A program made the position numbers and the translations under genes. Below are positions 37,301 through 48,612 of a stretch of 64,000 nucleotides of DNA, one piece after another. The stretch comes from Paralvinella palmiformis (lineage: Eukaryota > Annelida > Polychaeta > Terebellida > Alvinellidae): positions 124,001 to 188,000 of the forward strand of contig JAODUP010000470.1 in assembly GCA_025642065.1 (NCBI GenBank). The letters are read 5' to 3'. The notes beneath the pieces were generated by a model. That model was not told the DNA's origin, ran no database searches, and worked only from the letters and a program-made list of their open reading frames with translations. Positions within the stretch are counted from its first letter, which is position 1. The number at the start of each line of letters is the position of its first letter.

Positions 37301-37730
37301 ACACAATTTTAAAATTCCTAAGAGAAGCTGGTCTTTTCCTTTTAATATCATTTATTTAAAGTTGGAACATCTAGTGATGTCATACCATTATTTATATTTC
37401 CTCTATAGAAGCAGGACTTCCCTTTTAACAGAAATCTATTTAATTACCTCTAGTCAAAACTAGTCATTATTTTTTATATTTCACATGTTATATATAATCT
37501 TAGATGATTAAGAATCTGATTTTATCGTTTTAAGAACCTTATATCCCTATACACCAACGTATTATTTAAATATTTACCATTTATACGTAACAATTTACAT
37601 CAAGTAATCCGGCTTTTAAACTTTGTATAAAGATTCGTTAATACGGTTTTATTTCCAAATGTTTTAGGAAACAGATTGGCCTAAATTGTGCCGATGTATC
37701 GTTAAACAACATTCTTCTATTCATCCATCC
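34395..37730 (+). pseudogene. I-clade LINE ORF2: endonuclease, RT, RNase H, C-terminal knuckle
   Basis: Domains in order. Endonuclease start: DPIAFCCQETYMNSSNI (34434-34484). Long decayed middle (34500-35160). RT at 35165-35716: VGPDDIHYQI, WREATIIPIPKRGK and NYRPITLTSCICKTFERII, then GICFDLKKASDT (motif A). The segment that should carry YxDD after the G(C)TTRK block is deleted. RT thumb: LNKLENWADENAFQF and FLGVIFDSKLSFIPHI (35754-35957). RNase H at 36492-36905: YTDGSKEGDRVGC, TAEPRAI, ESLSCLRAI and VGIHGNELADKATKTAL; Leu to Pro beside the catalytic Glu, and Asp to Glu in the SDS position. C-terminal region: RIGHSFLTDKYLLAGED and VVHILLHC (37105-37225). The tail ends in ATTCATCCATCC before the right target-site duplication. 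An RNase H plus C-terminal knuckle places it in the I clade. Inactive. Confidence 0.88.
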
Positions 37731-37740
37731 ATAACTTGTA
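37731..37740. repeat. target-site duplication, right
   Basis: ATAACTTGTA, matching 33790-33799. The flanking GTCTCAGAACAC continues the copy I sequence at 7248 (GTCTCAGAACGC). Confidence 0.75.
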
Positions 37741-37744
37741 GTAA

Positions 37745-38005
37745 AGTGGTCTCAGAACACTTTCATCTGTATTAAATATAATGCAAATGTTAAAAAAGGT
37801 ATCAATCTCTTTGGCAAATTGTGATATAATTACAACATCTCCAATGAATCAAACAATGACAGCAACACTCGTGCCAAAAACATATCACGATATTCTAATA
37901 ATAGATGGCTTCCTGGAAATGATATTTCTTCAAACTGTCCCAATTGTTCGAAATAGACTCAGATGAGTGACAGTGGAATTACGTGATATTGGAGAGATGA
38001 AGACT
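37745..38005 (+). other. copy II counterpart of the 7236-7480 frame
   Basis: A frame reading KKVSISLANCDIITTS and MIFLQTVPI ends at the same TGA as in copy I. Upstream it is cut off from its 5' sequence by the LINE insertion. Confidence 0.5.
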
Positions 38006-38177
38006 CTCTGGTTTGGTAGTAATGATTTGTAACAGTATTTGCCTATATGTCTGTTTATTTCCATGTCTGCCAATATTCTTTCAGTGTGTATATCTGTCTG
38101 TCTATCTGTTATTCTGTATGTTTTTTGTTTGTTTTATGTCTATGTATCTATGTGTTTACCTGTTTGTGTGTTTCCTT

Positions 38178-38338
<161 letters not shown>

Positions 38339-38439
38339 GTGGACGCATGCATGGCAGCACATGCGCGTATGCACGCACCCCATGGAACACCCACACACTG
38401 TCTCACGTGTTTAATAAACTGTAATGTTAATTAAGGCGC

Positions 38440-38655
38440 CGATGGGCCATAAAAGGCCTAGCTTTTCACTCAGGTTAGAGAATAACATGCAACGCCAGGC
38501 CAGTCAGACGTCTATCGATGTGGTTCATATATATATTATAAGTTATTCGAACCCGGAATAAAGCTGAGATCAGCATCCGTGGTGTCGAAATGTTTTATAT
38601 ATAGGCTTCTTTTAGACCACAGCAAATCACTATTCAATGTAAACATATGGTAGTA
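38440..38655 (+). repeat. module A copy 2, with TATA-like and AATAAA sites (LTR-like)
   Basis: CATAAAAGGCCTA at about 38451-38463, then about 85 bp later CCCGGAATAAAGCTGAGATC, then GTGGTGTCG. The same order is present at 44365-44485. A TATA-like box, a polyadenylation signal and a conserved downstream box in this order match an LTR R region. No terminal TG/CA pair, second LTR or pol sequence was found, so solo-LTR status is inferred. Confidence 0.5.
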
Positions 38656-39732
38656 TTTTGCATACTGTCTGCAATTTGAGCAACTAGTCACCTGTCCTTT
38701 TTTATTTAAAGAACATATGTACGATATATACCGTCTCCATATACTGGATCCAAAGTTAAGCAGCCTGTTGGTCAGTCATTGAATTTTTTCTAATCGAAGG
38801 ACAACTGATCGGAGTTTACTGTTCACTGGCTAACTCTTGAGTATAGTGAGAGCTTTCCACCACAATGGGTAGTGGCGTGACATCATAACGTGGTTCATGA
38901 TCACAAACAAATTACGAATTTGAATAGATACACGTGAGATAACTGGGATTTATATCTATATTTTGAAGGAACACAACTAATGCCTATCTAGTATGCTCTC
39001 CATGGTTTACTATCTGCATCATTCCTGTCCAAGATGGCCTTGAAGATTGTACTGTCAGAGAAATTTTCCAAAAAGATCCATATTGGCAGATATTTTACCA
39101 TGTCGATATAAAATATCTGATATTAATACAGTCAACTTGAGTGATATCTTCTGCTGACAGAGTAAATTATGTAATCACTGAAGTTCGATTTGTCTTGGGT
39201 ATGATATTGGCTGTTATACCCATCATGTGGAATGTGTCTTTCCCATCCAACGTACGAATATTATGATCAACATGTTCCGCAACGTATTGAATAAAGTGTC
39301 CAGGTATATAACCGGGGATGTATATATAAAATGCATTTCATTCATAGCTTTGGACCTTGGAATAGGAACAGCTGTATCCAAGGGCATCTCACGTATCTAT
39401 ACAAAACCTGGATGCGAAATGAAAATGTATTTGGACACTGAGACCCATCAGTATTGAGGTGTGCAGAAATCTAGGTTGAATAGCCTGCCTTATGTGGCTT
39501 ACTTTCAAGTACTTACTCTTTCCCAGACATTCTTAGTAGAAGTGTGAGCGACTCTGGGAAATATTCTATTGCGATGTTGTATGGTACACCATTTTCTCCC
39601 ACATATAACTACTCTCGCTTTCTGAAAGTGCTCTTAAATGAAAGATAGAGGTTGAAATCATGGGCAAAATACTAAGGCTGTTAGTGGTGGATTAGCCCTT
39701 TTTGTAATATTTTGACTGGACTACCAAAGTAG
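38656..39732. other. no recognised feature (about 1.1 kb between modules A and B)
   Basis: In the other two places modules A and B are almost adjacent, so this interval is probably an insertion. The open frame 39227-39457 has no recognised motif. Confidence 0.4.
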
Positions 39733-39838
39733 TTATTTTATGTAAGTAGTAACTCGTCATTGAACAACACGTGTTGTTTACTGCGAGCTCTGGTGTAAAG
39801 TGGTATGTTTTTACGTGCTTCCGCTTTTGAACGTAGCC
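39733..39838 (+). repeat. module B copy 2
   Basis: ACACGTGTTGTTTACTGCGA, GAGCTCTGGTGTAAAGTGGT and TTTTACGTGCTTCCGC match 13148-13233 and, more weakly, 44527-44600. Confidence 0.65.
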
Positions 39839-39937
39839 TGCATGTAGCCGCTTTCCTGTGGGCGTGACATATTTGTCGCGTACGAAAAGCGAAATAGCTG
39901 TGTCCCACAGGCTGATGAGTAGTCCAGATACATGCAT
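39839..39937 (+). repeat. module C copy 1: ~100-bp element with interleaved inverted repeats
   Basis: TGCATGTAGCC opens the element. CCGCTTTCC (39848-39856) pairs with CGAAAAGCGA (39883-39892). CCTGTGGG (39855-39862) pairs with CCCACAGG (39904-39911). The pairs cross each other, as in an H-type pseudoknot. A small GACA/TGTC hairpin lies between them. The module recurs at 44601-44700 and, inverted, at 62960-63050. Confidence 0.75.
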
Positions 39938-40079
39938 AGGTATGCGCATATATGTATCAATATGTAAAGGTGTAGAATATTTTATATTTAGATTGATGTT
40001 TAGTATAGTTTTATTTGTATTTATACTTATGGAAGTCGAGTTATCAAATGATATTTTATAGATGTTGATGTTTGCGCCA

Positions 40080-40937
40080 GTGCTACTACTTCTAGTTCTA
40101 CTACTAATACAATTATTACTACAACTACCTCTACTACTACCAGTACTAAATAATACTATTAATTATACTAATAATAATAAAGTAGATTTTAGATAACGTA
40201 CTCGCTATTGGTAGCTCTTCAAAGAGGATTACAGTAAAATAATCCTCATCAGTTTAAATTTATTATTAATTATTAACGCGTGAGTTTTCAGAACAGAGTT
40301 CATATTTTCAGGATATAATTTTGGTTGACACTCAATCCCACAAAATGTGAACTGCTGTCGTAAAGGTTCAACGCCATCTGAGACACATTCACCCAGAAGA
40401 GTTTTCTGAGTTGTCTCATTGACCTCCTGGTGAATACCAGTATAATTATATATTAATATAGTACACTGCTAGAGATAGATTTATATCTAAAATGGATATC
40501 TTGTTTCATCGTCAGTTAATATAATTTTGAAGAACTGGAGTAATATAACAATATTTAGACCTACTAGTATTGATATATTTATTCGTATCAAATCCATAAG
40601 ATAAAATCATAAAGACCATCGTTACTGGATTACATTATACTATGCTTTTGAGGAATCGTTTAATTTTAAAACAAACCTAATAATTTTACAGGGGTAGCTT
40701 TCGCGAATATTGTCATATAATAACGGACATATTTAGCTTTATAATTAAGACAATCAGAATGTATGGCCTCCTTGTAATCCACATATCTCTATTGTAGTGT
40801 TGAAATAAAAGCTTGTTTCCCATTAAGTCTGTCTTGAGATATATACACTAATATGCAATATATTCTGAAACATCTAATACAACTCAAAGCTCACCTGACC
40901 CGTAATAAAAAAAACAATAAACACACACACACACACA

Positions 40938-41000
<63 letters not shown>

Positions 41001-41820
41001 GAGAGAGAGAGGGAGAGGGAGAACGAGAGAGAGAGAGAGGGGGGCCGTACCAACCAGTTTAAGATGCCAATAAAACTGTTAAATTGCGTGTTATATCAAA
41101 ATGAAAGCCATTTAAAACTCTTTATTAACCTTTAGTCTTCATTTACTATAATAGGTCGATAAAAATATTAACATTCATTCTATTAATACAGGAGCGGTTA
41201 AATAATGTTGAAATCTATACGTTTGTATGTTTATCTAAGCCATTTTTGAAGATTCCTGTGGAAACAGATATTTTCATATAGAAAATATTTTTATGAGGGC
41301 GAAATGGCTCAGACAAATTGAGGGATTGTTCTCACATCAGCAACAATTTTCTAGATTAGATTGATGCCAAATAACAAGTGCATCAAGGTAGATAACGTTC
41401 ATAACATAAATATCGACTGAAAAACGGCATAAACTATAGACCAATCTCCCTGGAACTGCGATAACAAATTGTAAATGTCCGGAACTGAACGACGGATTAC
41501 AAAGGCGTCATGGCATCGGATAGATCTCTGGATAAAAGGCAAATAAGCAGCAGATATGTTTTTGTCAACCACAATTCTAAAATAACATTTTGTGTCATTC
41601 AGGTGTAAACAAAAAACATAAAATTAATCACACAAGAATACATGAAACTCAGTGTTAAATCTATCCTAATTGTTATGAATTTTCTGACTCACAGGTATAC
41701 TATAAACATTATATGTCCCATGTTTAGATTAACATAAATTAATTGTAAATTAGTATATAAACAAAGCCGATCACCGTATTAACTAGCATATTTTCATGTA
41801 GTTACACAAAGGGGAGTTGT
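40080..41820. repeat. paralogous non-coding block shared with 8975-10110
   Basis: Counterpart in copy II, with the landmarks given there. It is interrupted by a CA/TA/GA microsatellite at 40921-41042. Confidence 0.75.
40921..41042. repeat. (CA)n-(TA)n-(GA)n compound microsatellite
   Basis: Three dinucleotide blocks in the same order as the arrays at 7.6, 26.2 and 31.9 kb (allowing for strand). Confidence 0.95.
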
Positions 41821-42480
41821 GATTCCCTTCTTATTGGACCCTAACTGTTTTTTTCCCCGATCCCGATCTGATTAGGGCCACGAGCAGTCAGAGCCAACAG
41901 TTGATGTTTACTATAATTAAGTATAAATTATATTACAAAATGAAAGAGGAAGGGACTTATAGTAATAAAAAATAGCAATAAATAAATAATAAGCGCTTAG
42001 CCAAATAAAATATATTAGTCTAAAAGTGGCCATAAAATGTTACGCCGCATGATAGTACAAAATTGTCGTAGTAACCCGCCCCCCCCCACACACACACCAC
42101 AATTTCTTGTATAAAGATGGCTGTCATAGAGAAATTAATTAAATTCAGATCACTTGATACTTTGGTTTGGGACTTATTGATCTTCATTAAAGATTTTAGT
42201 ATTACCAATGTTATCACTTGAAACGTTACCACTGCAATTCGGTAATTCTGTTTACAACTCATTATAGGCTACACACTAACAGTGGCTGGAAATAATGGGT
42301 GTCTACTATCAGAAGATATATATTTACAACACATCCTGAAAGTCTATCTCCGTTTAAAGTTCATAATATCTGTTTTATCGGGTTGTAGTAATTGTTTTTA
42401 AACATTTACTTTATTAAATTAACAAGTAAAATGGAATAACCGTGAGAAATAAATGTGAATGACAAGACGAACCAATATCC
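41821..42480. other. no recognised feature
   Basis: AT-rich sequence. It contains a short poly-C/CA tract near 42079-42098. Confidence 0.4.
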
Positions 42481-42481
42481 A

Positions 42482-42680
<199 letters not shown>

Positions 42681-42749
42681 GTAAGTAATTTAATCATTGA
42701 TTCATAGTCATGCTTGAAAGGTTAGCCTTGGGAACAAATAACCAAAACG

Positions 42750-42751
<2 letters not shown>

Positions 42752-42792
<41 letters not shown>

Positions 42793-42902
42793 CAGCAAAA
42801 TACACACACATACGCACACACACATATACATACATACACACATACGCAAACACACATATACATACATACATACACACATACGCAAACACATATACAGATA
42901 TA

Positions 42903-42936
<34 letters not shown>

Positions 42937-42980
42937 CATACATACATACGCCCAAACACACAAATGCACACACACACATG
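42752..42980. repeat. (CA)n with CATA and GTAT-type higher-order repeats
   Basis: A pure CA block (42752-42791), then mixed ACACATAC/ATACATAC tetranucleotides. Confidence 0.95.
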
Positions 42981-42999
42981 TATATACTATCTTTGTATT

Positions 43000-43590
43000 T
43001 CTCCATGCACACGTCTCTCTTTAAATGGATATCTTTAATATAACCTTAATATCATTATTCTACGTGTATATTTCACGGTGATGAATACGATGGTAATTAA
43101 TTTTCATTCTCGGTACAAACAAACTAAAAAGATTATTTAGTTGGATTTATATCCACTAAACTAACAACTCATGTAATCAATTATCTAACCCAGTGGCTTC
43201 TTCAAACAAGAATTAAAGGATTTACGGACAATATAAGAACTCCACAAATTTAGTTCTACTTAATGATTTCAGAATAGCAATATTTTCCCCACTAGCTCCT
43301 TTATTGGCGGGATTACTCAGAGCTTTGATCTTTCTGTATCTAAAAGATCATGAAATATTAACAGAGTTGTATTGGAATAAAGTCCATAATTCTCTGTTAG
43401 GAGATATTTGTTGTCAAAGATAAGCAATCTGGTCATGAAACACAAACTTCTGTGATCTTGCAGATAGTAGTCTCTTGTAAGAATTGATGGCATCGTCTCC
43501 CAACAAAGTGATTGTCATGTGGGGAAGAGTATTAACATAGCTCAACAACATTTTATACTCATATTTAACAGAAGCAAGCATTATATATAC
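43000..43590. repeat. paralogous block shared with 14400-14990
   Basis: Copy II counterpart of a well-preserved anchor. Confidence 0.85.
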
Positions 43591-43833
43591 GGATAGGCGC
43601 TTTAATTAACACACCCAACTGCATAGACTCAGGGAAGCTAAATTAGGCGTGAATATACGTTTTCTAAGTGATGAACGAAAACATATATCGATTAGCTGTT
43701 GGGTTTGAGTATATCAAACTATTTACTCAGGATTGAAGCGACATGTCGTTCAATTATAGTAATAAGCTATTGTTCAGTATTGGTACTTAGTTTTTTCAGC
43801 TAAGTCACCTCGCTGCTTCCATATGTAGGTGGC

Positions 43834-44290
43834 ACACGCAATGACTTTAGTCTAAGCCCTTATTATTTCTCGACTGGACTATGGCAATGCATTGTTATAT
43901 ATCCCCCTCGCTCTGACAAACTGCCTATTGCGAGTGCAGAACTGTCTTGCACGTCTGGTGACACGTAATAGCAAAGGTGAACATATAACACCAGTTTTGT
44001 TCCAGCTGCACTGGCTTTCTGTACACTTCAGATCACTGTGCAATATTTTGTTTCCTACATTTAAAGAACTGAATGGAATAACACCAGTGTATCTTAGCAA
44101 TCTGACCATAAAATATATACCAGTGAGAATGGTCCGATCTGAATCATATTCACTTTTGAGAGATCCTTCCGAACATCAGCCTGTGGAACGAGGTGCCAAA
44201 CCATATTTAACTCGCAGCAAGTAAAGACATATTTTGCAAGGTTCTTGAAAACCATTTATTCAAATAGGCGTATTTAAAAGTGCCATAGAG
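43834..44290 (+). pseudogene. L2/CR1-type LINE C-terminal fragment
   Basis: It reads MTLV-ALIISRLDYGNALLY (about 43840-43900), then RVQNCLARLVTRNSKGEHI, then ITPVLFQLHWLSVHFR (43942-44030), NGITPVYLSNL, and a short end GAKPYLTRSK before frame loss. These are the conserved C-terminal blocks of L2/CR1-type ORF2 (ITSRLDYCN..., RVQNxAARLV, ITPVL..LHWLPV). It is a 5'-truncated insertion, different from the minus-strand element at 29.6-31.3 kb, and has no equivalent in copy I. Confidence 0.8.
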
Positions 44291-44336
44291 CCACACGAAA
44301 TTCTACTACTTCTACTATAAAGGTTGTCACGTGATC

Positions 44337-44540
44337 AACAAACAAACTGTTAGGTTGGCCGACATGCTATAAAAGGCCTAACTATCGGATCTCTATCCGT
44401 ACGGTTGATATAGATAGCATGTGTTTATCTATTCTATCCCAGGCTGAAGCTGAGGTCAGCACCAGTGGTGTCGTGATATGTTTTGAACTACAGAACATTA
44501 TTGCTAAAGATAAAATATGATGTCTATTGAACTAAAGGCA
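44337..44540 (+). repeat. module A copy 3 (TATA-like plus R/U5-like segment)
   Basis: CTATAAAAGGCCTAAC at 44368-44383, then GGCTGAAGCTGAGGTCAGCA at 44452 and GTGGTGTCG. It lies about 45 bp downstream of the LINE fragment. Confidence 0.5.
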
Positions 44541-44600
44541 GGTGTTGTTTCTTGGGAGCTGTGGTGTCATATAGTACATTTTATATTCGGTTCTCATTTC
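44527..44600 (+). repeat. module B copy 3 (diverged)
   Basis: GGTGTTGTTTCTTGGGAGCT and GTGGTGTCATATAGTACATT correspond to module B, with more substitutions than the other copies. Confidence 0.5.
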
Positions 44601-44694
44601 TGCATGTAGCCTACACACAACCGCTTCCCTGTGGGCATGACATATGTGTCACTTAAGCAAAGCGGATTAACTGGTCCCTACAGGCTAATAAGTA

Positions 44695-44700
<6 letters not shown>
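44601..44700 (+). repeat. module C copy 2
   Basis: CCGCTTCCC (44621-44629) against GCAAAGCGG (44657-44665), and CCTGTGGG (44628-44635) against CCCTACAGG (44676-44684), with a TGACATATGTGTCA hairpin between. Same crossing topology as at 39.85 kb. It is followed at once by a TA array. Confidence 0.7.

Positions 44701-44760
<60 letters not shown>
44696..44760. repeat. (TA)n microsatellite
   Basis: About 32 TA units at the 3' edge of module C. Confidence 0.97.
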
Positions 44761-44764
<4 letters not shown>

Positions 44765-44962
44765 CATTTGCAAACGTTTAAGACCAGACTCAAATTTCAC
44801 GCTTTTTATAGTATAACGTCAAAGGACATAATTTCTTTCTGTATTTATTGCAATATCTAATTGGGGTCATGTAACAATAAGCCTAGTCAGAATTTGTTGC
44901 TTATTTGTCTATTGCTGTCGATGTCATTGGGTAATTTATTTAGTCATCTCTACATCCATACA

Positions 44963-45615
44963 ATGGGCAAACAATCTTCTTTGACAGAGGTTTGAAGGGC
45001 ACAAATAGTTACTTTGCATGGGTCATGATACACAGAAAGGGACATAGCTGCTACATTGCGTTGCTCCAAGACAGCCGACACCAATGCTATCGCCAAATTC
45101 AATGCTGATGGCACGTTTCATGTTAGAAAAAGTCTGGTCGTCCACGGAAGACTACGTCCAGGGAAGACGGCCGAATGATACATATAGTAATGCGCTGGCC
45201 AGAGAGGTCCTGTAAGAGAAACCGCGCTAATTTATAACCACAATAAGTTTCAGCACCGTTTCGAGACGTATCATCAAAGAATTCGGGTTGAAGTCCCACA
45301 CTCCGTACTTGACACCAGTGATGTGGAAAACAAAGACTGGACTTTGCCATATGTCATTACTATTGGACTCTTTGGGAGTGGAAGAAAGTATTGGTTTCTA
45401 ACGAATGCACCATGCAGCAATTTGTACCTCACAACATGCACATTTGATGGATTCTAAGTTAGTGTTTTGAGAAGAAATATGTTGTAGCCACAACGTTTTG
45501 GGGTGTCATGTCATGCGGTATCGTTGCTGGTCTGTATTATATTCACCCTAACACCATTCTGAATAGACCCAAGAACGTGGAATTGCTAAATATTCCTTGG
45601 TTCTTTGATTGTTTG
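44963..45615 (+). pseudogene. Tc1/mariner-type transposase relic
   Basis: ATG at 44963 starts MGKQSSLTEV, then a stop. The frame continues RAQIVTLHG, YTERDIAATLRCSKTA, NAIAKFNADGTFH: a paired-type helix-turn-helix DNA-binding domain as in Tc1 transposases. Later blocks read KDWTLP and LFGSGRKYWF (about 45335-45400), and KKYVVATTFWGVMSCGIVAG (45473-45532) with YIHPNTILN, the conserved WGxxSxxG region of the DDE catalytic domain. The catalytic aspartate before LFGSG is missing. Several stops and shifts. Terminal inverted repeats were not located. It lies in an interval absent from copy I. Confidence 0.75.
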
Positions 45616-45734
45616 GTACCGGTTGTTAGCGTTTGACGGTTATTGGTATGCCACCTTATCCTCAATAATAGTATAACTTGCCAGTTATACATAAAGTAAG
45701 CGGTTTTATCGGTAGAAATGTCGTAAACAACTTT

Positions 45735-46463
45735 TATTTACACGGATCAGTTTGAGCTTGCAGCTATTTGAGTGATTAAGTATACAGCAAAATATACATA
45801 GTGGTTCAGTGTTAGCAAACGGAGAGTGGTGACGTTGCACGCACAACCAATTAAAACTGTAGTACTTCACTCTAATACTGATGACGTCTGTACACAATGC
45901 TGGCCGAATATTGGTATGAATGTCAAACATCACTAACTCCGCTTGCTTATTGTGAAAAACCGAAATTTCTGTTCATGGGCAATTAGTATATTCTAATATT
46001 ATAAAGCAATTAGTGTATGATATGTATGGAAATACAAAATGCATGAATTAGTATTATCTACAATCTGATGAAGATATTCAAAAGTAGAAATGCATATTGT
46101 ATAATTAGAATACGTACATGTAATAGCGTGAAGTCTTATCGAATAGATCTCAAGAGAAATAGTAATAAAATCGCATAATATAATTTCTGATGTATGTCAT
46201 AATATTCGAGCATTCTGAGTAAGCAGGATATTATTCAATGATTGCGATTATATGTATAGTGTATTTGGTTACCACTATGGTTATGTTACACACGTGTAAG
46301 ATGGTTACAATTACTCGAGATCAAGTAATCCACTACAATCGAATATGATTACCGAATATGATTTACCGTTGCCTATTATATTGTTATAATATTGAGGATT
46401 TATGATCAGATTTTAAATTTGATCATTTTTTATGGCTCTGTAAAAGTATAGTTCGCCCTAAAC
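45735..46463. repeat. paralogous block shared with 16595-17640; single ancestral minisatellite unit
   Basis: At 46419-46463 the sequence TGATCATTTTTTATGGCTCT, with the TAGTTCGCCCTAAACC that follows, aligns with one 41-bp unit of the 17184-17626 array and its right flank. Copy II therefore carries one unit where copy I has eleven. Confidence 0.8.
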
Positions 46464-47399
46464 CATATCATGTAAACATTGTAAGGTTATATATAGTTTA
46501 CAAAGTGGACTAAATTAATTTTAAATGAAGTGAAATCTTCAAATCAGTGCTTATCCAGCACAGACCGATTTCTGTGAATAGTCCTATACAAACTAGTAGT
46601 GCAAGTTACTATGACCATACTCCAATAGATCCCATTAGACCTGTGTTTTAACGAATTAAGAACTCTAGCACCTTATTGAAATACATATTCCATAAAAGTA
46701 ATCGTAATCATCCTGAAAATGCAGTTCATTGGTTTGTGTGAATATTTATCTCCATAAATACTAAATTACTCTGGAAAACAACTTAACTTTCATTGGAAAC
46801 TATGCCTTTACTGGTCCGAGTATTATTGATGTTTCAGGTCAAATAGAAGATTCGGTAGTTTTTTCTTTAAACCTTTATTAAGTTATAATCTGTGTACAAA
46901 GAATGCTTTCAATCCCATGAGTAACTATGTGAGACTGGTTCTATCTAATAATATACTTATCTACAATAAAGCGTACGTATCGGATTATTAACATAACATT
47001 TAGTAAGCCATCCAGGATTCGACGATTCGTATTCTAAACTTAAGAATGCGACAATGATAAATTGATTTATTATGGGTATTATTAGTCACTTAAAACTCGA
47101 TGAGTTAAGGAAACTTATGAAACTCTCTTTGCATGTCACATAACATTGGATATCTAATAACGATCAATATCCACATTTTGTGAAGAAGGACTGATGTGAT
47201 GATGTCATATTGTTACTTCTCCACATACAGGAAGAAATAACTCAGGCGGCAACATAAATGAAGAAGAATGACTGATTCTCAGATCGCCTTGTGGATGATT
47301 AGATCCTTTCGACTCACAATATACGTTAGAGTATTATAAACGGATTAGTCATCATCTGATTTCTAAACAGTTCAGACACATATAGACATATACACACGA
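46464..47399. other. diffuse similarity to copy I, no gene seen
   Basis: Partial matches to 17640-18950. No coding or RNA signal. Confidence 0.45.
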
Positions 47400-48180
47400 G
47401 CTCATTATGTTGTTGTTATATATTGGTATTTCCATTTTTATCCCATAGTGGAAACAATTATAATCGTTATCTTTTGTGATTATATTTATGTTTGGTAATG
47501 AAACTTTGCGGCATAACTAAGTTTCTGTAGGATTTAGGGGAGGATACGTCGAGATGATAGAGGATCATCATTGTCAACTCAACATAAACGTGATATAATT
47601 CTAAGCTTTTTCTCTCATAACGAACGCTCCTATCAGTTTAGTTAATTTTCTGTTCAATGTATTCTATCTTCAACTCATTGCCGGTAACATTGTTTTCATT
47701 ATAATGAGATTTCTAGGTGACCTATAAAGTCTACTCACTGTCCACCGACACATAATGTACTATATTTGGTACTCTCTTAATTAAACCAATTATTTGTCTA
47801 TCTGCAATTACCACTTTAATTAGAAGTGAACCTGATTATGTGACTCATCATGTACGGCATGACAATAGGCACTTAAATCTAGGTAATAAATAACATATGA
47901 AAGCGTACAAGTTTACAAATAATGGGGTGGGTAGTGGAAAATTAGATACTAAATCATCTAGGGATGATAATAAAATTTTATAATATTTATTTCCCAATAT
48001 AATAGTTATATTGACGTTATGCTGCTATATAACATTGTAAATAATTGGAATTCCAGTGTAAGTATAAAATTAATCATCGTTTACCGTTACATCTACATTA
48101 TAATCGATAACGTTTATGATTATATTTAATTGAAAATGACAATTACGATTACTTGAGATCCTGTATTCGATTACAATGGA
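47400..48180. repeat. paralogous block shared with 18950-19690
   Basis: Copy II counterpart, with the landmarks listed there. Confidence 0.85.
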
Positions 48181-48461
48181 AGTATGATAGTCAACACAAC
48201 TAAATTCTTAAGTACGCTGGTAATGAATTTTTTATTCAAGTGTATTTTTAGCGGAATTATAGTGTGTTACTACGAGTCAAGTTTCGTGAAATGGAAAGCA
48301 ACCAGCATTAATCTAGAAATTCTGACGTAACTAATACGACTGGTATCAGAATCAGACTTTTGTTAATCGTCTGCCTACTTTATAAATCCTAGCCACACTC
48401 TGGGCTGCTATTACCTAAACTGGCCCAGAAGCTCTTATTCAGTCTAGAGTGCGATACAATG

Positions 48462-48612
48462 AGGATGATGATCGGTGTTTTACCGCCACTTTTGTGTACA
48501 TTGTAGGCTAAATGGGCCGAGCGACTTCCAAAGGTAATGAAGCGAAGTGAGAGATGAAACAACCTTCAGATATGCCCACGCTGAGATTTGAACACAGGTG
48601 GTAGTGACTGCG
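48462..48612 (-). repeat. tRNA-derived SINE, family S, copy 4 (head truncated)
   Basis: On the minus strand it has a B-box-like GTTCAAATCTCAG, then GGCATATCTGAAGGTTGTTT, the body with CATTACCTTTGGAAGTCGC and GGCCCATTTAGCC, and a tail GGTAAAACACC. The A-box half is lost. Confidence 0.8.

Noticed and set aside
39839..39937. Module C as a hammerhead or HDV-like ribozyme
   Set aside because: One copy has CTGATGA, but the other two read CTAATAA and CTGATAA and no GAAA box is in place. The crossing helices have the HDV-like order, but helix length and joining sequences do not fit the known ribozyme.
45123..45350. Minus-strand open frame
   Set aside because: It is antisense to the Tc1/mariner relic, whose plus-strand reading explains the sequence.
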